From: Spongilla lacustris
Taxonomy: Eukaryota; Porifera; Demospongiae; Spongillida; Spongillidae
Assembly: GCA_949361645.1 (NCBI GenBank)
Contig: OX442425.1
Span: 2,917,073-2,981,072, forward strand
DNA length: 64,000 nt
Reading direction: 5' to 3'
Shown: positions 57,022 to 64,000 of the stretch, piece by piece
Layout: every line of letters begins with the position of its first letter
How positions within the stretch are numbered: the stretch's first letter is position 1
Translations under genes and position numbers: made by a program
Notes under the pieces: generated by a model
What the model saw: the letters and a program-made list of their open reading frames with translations, nothing else
Database searches by the model: none
Told to the model about the DNA's origin: nothing

Positions 57022-57747
57022 ACGTGCGGCTGACGTGCCCCCCCAGCACCCCCTTGTAAGTTACAGTCACTATACATGCACTTACGCTAAATGTACTTGC
57101 TATCACAGACAATTTCATGAGCGTTTACGGTGATCGCAAAGCCTTCAAAACTGCCGTATGGGACGCTTTAGAAGGAACAATTTTTTTAGCTACATGATAG
57201 CTTGCGCAATGTTCCCAAGCAGCCTGCCAACAGAAATCATTTTCAGAAAAAAAGATCCATTGTTGTGGTTGAGGAATCATCAATCATATGTCCATACCAT
57301 AGCTAAACCAGCAAGCAAGTTGTTTGCTTAGGTATTTTCCTTTTAAAGAAAAGGTTGCCCGTGTGGGGCGTGGCATCGCGCATGAAAGGCTGCATTGGCA
57401 ATTGTATATTTCTAAGGCAAAATTCATGGTTTAACTGTAACAGTAAATTATATACCTAATTGTATGCTTATTCTCTGCTCGTTCGTAATTTTCATTTCTG
57501 CATATCTTTGTTTACGTGCACGTTATTTCTGTATATCTTTGTTTACGTCCGTGCACGTTTATTTCGCGATATGACTAAAGATTAATCGCACCTTTTATAT
57601 CGCCTTTCGCGGCCACCAGTGAGTGTGGCGTAACATTGGAATGTACCTCGTCAGTTCCCAGTCGCTGTGAATACTTTATATAGCTATGAGTGCAAATTAG
57701 CTATTGTACAATTGATATAATACTTACATCAATACATCAACATTGTT
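56511..57747. other. Non-coding with 30-bp poly-G
   Basis: The G run is at 56990-57019. The ORFs across it are compositional. No homology to the TRIM-NHL coding sequence was found, so the expected second gene is absent here. Confidence 0.6.
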
Positions 57748-59793
57748 TCAAAATACAATAATTTTGTTATTTTTACCATCGCAAACGTATACATATCCAT
57801 CACTGTCCATTGCTACACGAGTTGGCTGCTGAAGTTGTGCCTTCCCAGTGCCCTTGGAACTGAAAGAGCTCACATACTTTCCCTGTGTAGTGAATACTAA
57901 AATTCGCCCTTCCTCGATGTCCGCAATTAAGAGAAACTTCTCCGTTTTATCAAGGCAGATATTCAAAGGGCAAATTAACTTTGCCCTACCAGAGAAGAAC
58001 CCAGCACCCCCAAACTCTCGAATTGGGATGCCATCAAGCCTAAATACTTGAATGCGATGATTTTTCGAGTCAGCAATATATAATTCTCTGTTCATTTTGG
58101 AGTATACTAAATCGCCAGGCCAATTGAATTCTCCCAATTTCGATCCATATGTTCCAAATTCATGATGAAAGGTTAGGTTTTTATCAAATACTTGAATTCT
58201 GTGATTGCCAGAATCAGATACATAAAGAAATTCATCGTTCACAACTGCAACTTCGGATGGACAAAAAAATTCACCAGATTTTACCCCAAGACAACCGGTT
58301 TGTCGCAAAAGATTACCACATTTATCAAATTTCAACAGTGAATTTGAACCGGCATCTGTTACATAAATCACATCATCTTTGTCAATTGCAATGCCATTTG
58401 GAAAGATAATTTCTTTGCATTTTACGATAAATAGATTACGTCCAAACCTGTCCATTACAACCAGCTGAGGATTGCTTCCTGCTTCATTGACAATGATAAT
58501 GTCGTTTGAACTGATGGCCATTGAACTCGGATTACAGACAGGTTTTATAACTCTAACCAGTTTACCCAATTGGTTTGGTGGAAGGGTTACAAGCACAGAG
58601 AATGGACTACCCAGTACAGGTTTTCCATACACCTCCACATGCAATCTATGCTGACCACGTGTCATACCACAGTAAGAGAACTCAAACACTCCAGAGCTTT
58701 TCTCATACACGTCACATTTCCCCTGATTCGTGACATGTTTAAAATCTACACTCACCTCAGCTTTACTGCCTGTACATTGTGTTTCCTTTGAAGTATTCAC
58801 AGTGACTGTAGAGGGGCACAAAACATCAATTGTAGACTGCACACCGCTCACTGTGCTTAGAGAAACTTCAGACGTCTCAGAAATGATCCTACACTGTGCA
58901 CTGGCCAGGGCAGCCAATTCATTAGCACATTTCACATCTACACTCACATTGGACAGGTCAACACGCGGTTGAATATCCAGTTTAGAGCATTCTTCGAGTT
59001 TCTTGTCTATAGTGTTTATGACTTCATCGTGACATTCTATTAACCTTGTGCTACTCGTATTTCTCAAGATGTCATCTGCTGTTTCCATTATACTGTCCAG
59101 CTGCATAATGTTTTCGTTCAACAGCCTCTCTAGATTCTCGAGAGCGCTAAGCTTAGCACTTGAGTTCATGCACGCACTTGCTTCCATCAAAAGAGTATCC
59201 CTCCGTCGCTGAAGAATTTGCATTAGTTCATCAAATGAAGTATTAATTGTCTCGCGAATACGTGTCTCTCGCTCGCGAACCTCGATCACAGCTAATCCGT
59301 TCGCCTCACGTGAGTGAAGCAGAGCGTCTCTTTGTTTTTCTAGTGCGGCTTTCTTGTCGTTCACATTTTTTGCAAAGTTCTGAGCTACGACTTCCACGTG
59401 CTGATAATCATGTTCGCGGTGATTGCTTACGGCGCATTTGCTGCAAACCGTACACCTGCAGTTGATGCAGTAGAGCTGAATTGGTTCTTCTTCGTGCTCT
59501 GAACACAGTTGTTCGGTGCCGGCTTGCTTTTGTAACTTTTCTTTCATTCGAAACGCCAAAACTGCTTTTGGCAATTGGTCCGGGTCATTGGAAGGCAGTG
59601 AAATTCCGTTGCGACATTCAGGACAGTGAAATGGAACAGAAGCTTGTGAGAGTTGAATTATGCACGTAAGGCAGTAAACATGCCCACATGGCAGATTTCT
59701 AGGATCCTTAAATTCGTCTTGACAAACAGGACACGTAAGCTCTTCTGAAATACTTCTCACCGCCATTATCGCTGCTCTCTCAGCACCATGCAT
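57748..59793 (-). CDS. TRIM-NHL protein (RING, B-box, coiled coil, filamin, NHL)
   Basis: A complete single-exon 681-residue protein of the TRIM2/TRIM3/TRIM71-like architecture and usual length. The RING finger has C21, C24, C36, H38, C41, C44, C57 and C60. The B-box lies at about 96-132 (CSEHEEEP...CSKC...H..H), with coiled coil at about 140-275 and a filamin-type Ig domain at about 320-405 (GQHRLHVEVYGKPVLGSPF). The NHL repeats run from about 415 to 681 with recurring YVSDSGNHRIQVF, YIADSKNHRIQVF and YVCDGKNNKIIVF. The family are E3 ubiquitin ligases, and the NHL propeller can bind RNA or protein. The specific target here is unknown. M10 is an alternative start, but M1 has the longer frame. 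A TGACGTCA palindrome (59793-59800) overlaps the start. The lack of introns suggests an old retrocopy or the intronless expansions common in invertebrates. Confidence 0.93.
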   Translation of the reverse strand: MHGAERAAIMAVRSISEELTCPVCQDEFKDPRNLPCGHVYCLTCIIQLSQASVPFHCPECRNGISLPSNDPDQLPKAVLAFRMKEKLQKQAGTEQLCSEHEEEPIQLYCINCRCTVCSKCAVSNHREHDYQHVEVVAQNFAKNVNDKKAALEKQRDALLHSREANGLAVIEVRERETRIRETINTSFDELMQILQRRRDTLLMEASACMNSSAKLSALENLERLLNENIMQLDSIMETADDILRNTSSTRLIECHDEVINTIDKKLEECSKLDIQPRVDLSNVSVDVKCANELAALASAQCRIISETSEVSLSTVSGVQSTIDVLCPSTVTVNTSKETQCTGSKAEVSVDFKHVTNQGKCDVYEKSSGVFEFSYCGMTRGQHRLHVEVYGKPVLGSPFSVLVTLPPNQLGKLVRVIKPVCNPSSMAISSNDIIIVNEAGSNPQLVVMDRFGRNLFIVKCKEIIFPNGIAIDKDDVIYVTDAGSNSLLKFDKCGNLLRQTGCLGVKSGEFFCPSEVAVVNDEFLYVSDSGNHRIQVFDKNLTFHHEFGTYGSKLGEFNWPGDLVYSKMNRELYIADSKNHRIQVFRLDGIPIREFGGAGFFSGRAKLICPLNICLDKTEKFLLIADIEEGRILVFTTQGKYVSSFSSKGTGKAQLQQPTRVAMDSDGYVYVCDGKNNKIIVF

Positions 59794-59837
59794 GACGTCA
59801 TAGGCATGATATTATAATATGTTCTTCACCTTGCTTA

Positions 59838-60082
59838 CAGGAACGTCGTGCGAAGACGAAATTAGCTTCAAATTGCAGCATTTTAATTCCAAACGTATCA
59901 TACAAATAAGAATTGTTAGCTGGTGATGAAATGCCATGAAATAACTCAAGCAGGTGCAAATTCATGATCTGCAATTTGACTTCATCTTCAATTTACGTTT
60001 GATGCAACAGGGGGTTCTAATTCAGCAAAGGTGACCAAGCCAAAGAGAATGGATCGTTCTCAGAGTTTAAGATATCCGAAGA
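59838..60082 (-). promoter_or_regulatory. 5' flank of TRIM-NHL, right arm of inverted repeat
   Basis: Upstream of the start on the minus strand and repeated inverted at 56155-56510. Retention of both copies of this flank suggests it marks a duplicated promoter region. No TATA box is obvious. Confidence 0.55.
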
Positions 60083-60247
60083 ACAATTAGGCACGCCGGG
60101 CTATCGATCGATCGTGCGAACGGAAGGATCGAGGCCTTCTCAAATTATCCGATACTAGTAAAACGAATCCAAGACCAAGCCTGCTATACATATGCATTGG
60201 AACGAATACACTAAGTCACATTCTCTATCATTAATTGATGATACGTA

Positions 60248-60454
60248 GGATTGGTGGTGCAAAAAGCAAAGGTACAGTATGCTAAATTAAATTGAAGTGA
60301 GGTTTGGTATAGGATCCTACAACAAACAGTCCTACATTTGCAAATATAGGCTTCTTCATTTGCAATTGAATTCAGGACTGTTAGTTGTACATGTAGGATC
60401 CTATATACCAAACCTCACCATACCTTGTTTCCTTGCTTTTTGCACCACCAATCC
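60248..60454. mobile_element. Foldback MITE, about 207 bp
   Basis: The left end GGATTGGTGGTGCAAAAAGC and right end GCTTTTTGCACCACCAATCC are exact inverses. Inner inverted segments include GTGAGGTTTGGTATAGGATC and GATCCTATATACCAAACCTC. The flanks suggest TA but the duplication is not certain. Confidence 0.8.
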
Positions 60455-61539
60455 GGCCTACTTACCAGTGATACCACTAATCACTTTAATTTCTCGATAG
60501 AGAAATTTTTTGATTTACTTGTGTCATTCATTATACAAGAGTTAGTTTATATTTGTAAGTTTCAATGATCGAATACTGTAATAAAATGAATGGATGAATG
60601 ATGTGACTAGAGAACTCAGCATTGTGAAATGACTCATTTTCTTTCTAGCTCCTCTTTATTTTTATTCCTCAATGGCTGCATGCTCTCATATTTGGCTACA
60701 TTGCATTGTACTTCTTTCAGGCTGCATGGCTGCTTGTGACATGATTTTATCAAAGTAACTAGAAAAGCTAGGCTGTTTTGAGTGGTACTGTATATTTGAC
60801 CTGCAAAAATATTGATGTACAATGTTACAATTAAGTACTTACTCCACAAAGCAATTGCTGACTACTACGTACTATACATCAGTATCTCCCCCATAAAAAT
60901 GTGCTTACACACCTATTACTAATCAATACTATAAAACCTGTGGGATGCATCACTACAATAACGTAACTGTTTATGCAGTTAGAGAATTTGAAACGTCGTA
61001 CAACTTGTACTATAATTAATTCCTTACAGGTACCCGCTTACCTATAGTAAACATAGACTAGTTTTGTAGCATCTCAACTCATCATGCACTCATGGACATG
61101 GGAGAGCTCATGCATATAAATACACACTTGGCACCAATGACAACTCTAGAGGTGTTGCACATGCATGAGGGTGTGTGTGTTTCATGCATGGCACATATTA
61201 TTGGCAATCCATACATGTATACTTATATTATGGATGGGAAGAACTAGCAATTCTCAACTTCTCTGATGCAAGCTAATGAGTTATAAATTCCCCTTAGGAC
61301 TAGAGAAGCAGTTTGGATAATGGATTCATTATAGGCATGTTGTTGTTGGGAGAAGTAACATACACATGTACTTCATAGTATGACTAAATAACCATCTTGT
61401 TACTACACAAGACCCGATTTCAAAATATTCACCATAGCAACAGCAACATGGATGGAAAGGAGCAAGAAAGCAAAGGGGTTAAAAAAATACCGACCATAGA
61501 GCCATGCAGTAGAAAGAATAGAGCAAACACATGTCAGAG
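60455..61539. other. Non-coding, partly paralogous to 50780-51549
   Basis: From about 60780 it follows the shared 3' flank of the terminal exon family. Before that the sequence is unique and has no exon. Confidence 0.6.
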
Positions 61540-62307
61540 TCAGAGCTTAAAGATGTAGTCACAGGAAGTGTTCTCTGTCCTCCTACGCTCCAACACGTTC
61601 CTCACCGAAGGCGTCTGCAAGAACTGCTTCACAGCTCTCTCCCTGGATCTCTGCAGGAGCAGGTCGCACACCAGGAACAGAGAACCGGAACGTGCCCTGT
61701 CCATGTCCTGGGAGAAGTCTGTGTCACTGCTGACAGCAGGGGTGGAGGAGGCAGTCAACACCTGGCTGGCATAAAGTGCTCTGCTGTCAGAGTCCTCCGC
61801 ATCAGCAAACTTGTACCAGGCTTCGTTAGTGAAGCATGCAGTACCGTGTGTGGGCTGTGGGCCCTGGAGGGATGTGGAAACGACCTGCATGGCACTCTCC
61901 TCTACCATCCTGGCCGTGTTCAGGGCCCCGCCCCTCACCAGGCTGGTGCTGATCACAGACCCCTCCAAGGCTGCCCCCTCGTTGCGCGGGGGAACATGGG
62001 AGGTGTGGTCACCCTGGAAGACCTCGATGAGGGCCCCCTGCTGGAGGAGGTGGTGCCCCAGGTCTGCGGCATACTGCTCAGTGTACACCGTGGACCTCGC
62101 CACAGGGATGGCTTCTGCATGCCTCCCTGAGGCAGGCTGCAGGACTGGGGACTGGACCTTTCCCCCCAACATGGTGACAGCGCTGACAAAGTCTCTGCCC
62201 TGGAAGCACTTCTTGTACATGTGCAGATGGCCTCTCACCGTGTGGAGGAAGGCTTGGTCAATGTACAGTAATGTTCTGGTCACCTCCAGCCTGCTCCTGG
62301 CCATGCG
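61540..62307 (-). CDS. Unrecognised gene, paralogue 3, terminal exon
   Basis: 255 codons plus stop, from an intron acceptor CTCCCCATCCAG to the TGA after YIFKL. The protein reads MARSRLEVTRTLLYIDQAF, then GHLHMYKKCFQG, AADLGHHLLQQGALIEVF, ACFTNEAWYKFADAEDSDSR and VCDLLLQRSRERAVKQFLQT. It looks mostly helical, with no signal peptide or membrane segment. It shares no domain I can name. The frame joins in phase 0 with the five exons upstream. A short deletion relative to paralogue 1 (after HVPP) keeps the frame. Confidence 0.75.
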   Translation of the reverse strand, partial: RMARSRLEVTRTLLYIDQAFLHTVRGHLHMYKKCFQGRDFVSAVTMLGGKVQSPVLQPASGRHAEAIPVARSTVYTEQYAADLGHHLLQQGALIEVFQGDHTSHVPPRNEGAALEGSVISTSLVRGGALNTARMVEESAMQVVSTSLQGPQPTHGTACFTNEAWYKFADAEDSDSRALYASQVLTASSTPAVSSDTDFSQDMDRARSGSLFLVCDLLLQRSRERAVKQFLQTPSVRNVLERRRTENTSCDYIFKL

Positions 62308-62507
62308 CTGGATGGGGAGGAGGTGGGGGTGGGGTAATGAGAGAGATAAAATATAAAAGTGGTAATGCCACAGATTGGTTCTGAGGAAATGGCGAGAGGA
62401 GTGAATACAGGGTATGATCATGGAGCGTATGAGTGAACATGTAGCCTATAATCCTTATCAGCCAAGAATGAAAATAATAATAAATTCAACCTGATAAAAG
62501 TACTTAC

Positions 62508-62588
62508 AAAAATGTACAGCTTGTGGAAAGCAGAGATCAACTGATCAGTTGACTTTGTCATGATGTCAAGAACCCCAAGTAGATATTC
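62508..62588 (-). CDS. Paralogue 3, 81-bp exon
   Basis: 27 codons EYLLGVLDIMTKSTDQLIS to KLYIF, acceptor TTGTGACCAG, donor GTAAGT, phase 0 at both ends. Confidence 0.75.
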
Positions 62589-62672
62589 CTGGTCACAAGA
62601 GACAATAGTGTGCATGTAATGACCCTGTCAACAGGCCCAAAACTCCACGCCTAATAACCAGCAATAACTCAC

Positions 62673-62738
62673 AGAAGATGATGTCAGATGCTCCAGAGTG
62701 ACTCCGCCCCCTTTCTTATGCAACAAAGACATGAGCAG
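62673..62738 (-). CDS. Paralogue 3, 66-bp exon
   Basis: 22 codons LLMSLLHKKGGGVTLEHL and TSSS, acceptor CCTCTGCAG after a pyrimidine-rich tract, donor GTGAGT, phase 0. The open reading upstream of the acceptor is probably the polypyrimidine tract, not coding. Confidence 0.7.
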
Positions 62739-62766
62739 CTGCAGAGGCACAGACATGAAAGGTGAT

Positions 62767-62866
62767 ATGAGCAAGAAAGCAAGAAGGCCATACACTGGTG
62801 GGTGTGGACCTTCATATGAGCAAGAGAGCAAGAAGGCCATACACTGGTGGGTGTGGACCTTCATAT
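62767..62866. repeat. Direct duplication of about 50 bp in an intron
   Basis: Two adjacent copies of a segment containing AAGGCCATACACTGGTGGGT. Paralogue 2 has one copy (54358-54407). Confidence 0.85.
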
Positions 62867-63099
62867 GTACACAGCTCCACTACCCACATGTGGAATACTA
62901 ATATTTATATTGCTACTACAAATAGCTCGACAAATAGTTACAAAACTGTTACAAACATCATAGTGTAGCGTGTTGTACACTTTTTTAATCAATTTAACTG
63001 ATCACGTGATAACAACACATTAACTTCTATATCCCGTAAATCCCTTCCGCTACACCAGGCCTACACATGGTAAGTCATCATTTATCACGACATGACTAA

Positions 63100-63268
63100 G
63101 GAATGGGCCATGCCTGAGAATGGGCCTGCTTTAAACATGCCTAGGAATGGGACTGCTTTAGATATGCCTGGGAATGGGCCTGCTTTAGATATGCCTAGGA
63201 ATGGGCCTGCTCTAGATACGCCTAGGAATGGGCCTGCTCTAGATATGCCTAGGAATGGGCCTGCTAAA
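63100..63268. repeat. 27-bp minisatellite, about six units
   Basis: Same unit and intron as 54530-54705, with more variant units (TAGATACGCC, TAAACATGCC). Confidence 0.93.
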
Positions 63269-63310
63269 CACACTATGTCACAACACTATATAGGCAGCAG
63301 GTGCACTAAC

Positions 63311-63394
63311 AGATGTTAGATGAAGGAGCAGGCGAGCCTTTTCAGTGACCGGGTCTTTCAAGGCCCTCAATGCCACAGCCTCCGCTTCAAGATC
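63311..63394 (-). CDS. Paralogue 3, 84-bp exon
   Basis: 28 codons DLEAEAVALRALKDPVTEK and on to LLLHLTS. The acceptor is TTATGCCCCAG and the donor GTTAGT, phase 0. Confidence 0.75.
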
Positions 63395-63465
63395 CTGGGG
63401 CATAAGGAAAGGTATCACTGGTGAAGACGTGGGCACACCCCCTAAGTGTCGGACAAACAACATAC

Positions 63466-63651
63466 CTTCACAAGGAGGTTCCACAGACATAGGAGCACGT
63501 CCCCAACGCCCTGTGGGTACAGGTACTTCTCAAAGGCCACACAGTGCCTGCCCACAAAGGACAGCAGTGGTGCAAAACGCTTCTCCACTGTCCCATTGGT
63601 TAGCTTCAGCCCAAGCAAAACTGATATTGCCGGTCTGATAAACTGGTTCAT
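63466..63651 (-). CDS. Paralogue 3, 186-bp exon
   Basis: 62 codons MNQFIRPAISVLLGLKLTNG, FAPLLSFVGRHCVAFEKYL and LLCLWNLLVK. The acceptor is GCATTCCCAG and the donor GTATGT, phase 0. The hydrophobic, evenly spaced Leu pattern suggests helical-repeat structure. The family is not recognised. Confidence 0.78.
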
Positions 63652-63722
63652 CTGGGAATGCAGTTAGCAGGTGTGAACATGTACAGGAGGCACACAATGT
63701 TCCATCAATGTCATTGGCTTAC

Positions 63723-63828
63723 CCTCACACAGAGCACTTGGACCTGGAAGTTGTGGATGTTCCTGAGGTACTCCAGGAACTGCTCCGACTCCGCTGACCC
63801 AAAACCAGAATCCCCTTTGATGTTTGGC
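63723..63828 (-). CDS. Paralogue 3, 5'-most exon in window (106 bp)
   Basis: One split base plus 35 codons, NIKGDSGFGSAESEQFLEYL to FQVQVLCVR. The acceptor is CCTCCCACAG and the donor GTAAGC. The exon ends in phase 0, matching the next exon. The gene continues upstream beyond 63828 and probably beyond the window. Confidence 0.75.
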
Positions 63829-64000
63829 CTGTGGGAGGAGCCATCAGGGTCCGTACTGCTAACCCAGGAGGATCCTGTGATGAGAGAGGAGTGAGGGAGT
63901 GAGGGAGGGAGAAGGAGTGAGTGAGGGAGGCTCCAAGCCGGAAGCATACACATGTGTACACATGTACATGTACCATTAATGAAGCATTTCTCATTAAGAA

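Noticed and set aside
62739..62864. Coding extension upstream of the 66-bp exon (hydrophobic LLISPFMSVPLQ)
   Set aside because: It coincides with the pyrimidine-rich tract before a good CCTCTGCAG acceptor, and it includes a direct duplication absent from paralogue 2.
1..64000. tRNA or rRNA genes
   Set aside because: No cloverleaf with A/B box or conserved rRNA core sequence was recognised by eye; a covariance search was not possible.

Overview
This window is non-coding-rich eukaryotic DNA from an invertebrate animal. The evidence is spliced ankyrin-repeat exons with GT/AG borders, a single-exon TRIM-NHL gene, BEL/Pao and REL-endonuclease non-LTR retroelements, hAT and piggyBac-like elements, and dense intronic minisatellites. 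The palindrome TACATGTA recurs everywhere. A sponge or another early-branching marine invertebrate fits best, but the sequence alone does not fix the phylum. Nothing bacterial (operons, Shine-Dalgarno sites, CRISPR) is present.

Layout. 1-1340: little recognisable. 1340-10680: a single locus whose 24-bp minisatellite has grown to about 370 units (8.9 kb) and reads open for long stretches in all frames. A paralogous locus at 23290-23901 has the same flank but only about six units, and there the minus strand reads as a Pro/Trp-rich then Gly-rich terminal exon. 10690-39600: a minus-strand field of ankyrin exons of 99 or 102 bp, built by repeated duplication of a multi-kb module (exon, 28-bp intronic minisatellite, second exon, 0.4-kb conserved non-coding block). 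Insertions have broken this field: a nested pair of terminal-inverted-repeat (TIR) elements (21016-22895), a hAT-like element (24459-25036), a BEL/Pao element with exact 5-bp target duplication (25559-29541) and a 126-bp palindromic MITE with 9-bp target duplication (35670-35795).

39600-48980: a nested graveyard of at least nine copies of one non-LTR retrotransposon family with a C-terminal zinc/endonuclease region. Nearly all copies are bounded by (TAA)n tracts, as known for the R4-clade element Dong. One copy keeps a 766-codon open frame. 49011-50132: an unknown acidic ORF split by a piggyBac-like MITE exactly at TTAA.

31900-33100, 51550-55520 and 61540-63828: three paralogous copies of the 3' end of an unrecognised multi-exon gene on the minus strand. 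The last copy has six phase-consistent exons and looks intact. The middle copy is a pseudogene with frameshifts and a 1110-bp foldback element in its last exon. The first copy keeps only the last exon, cut by a 29-bp minisatellite.

57748-59793: an intact minus-strand RING/B-box/filamin/NHL protein gene. Its own 5' flank is repeated in inverted orientation 3 kb away without a gene attached.

Taken together, the window shows a tandem-duplication and minisatellite-expansion landscape whose order of events can be partly read from shared and private insertions.
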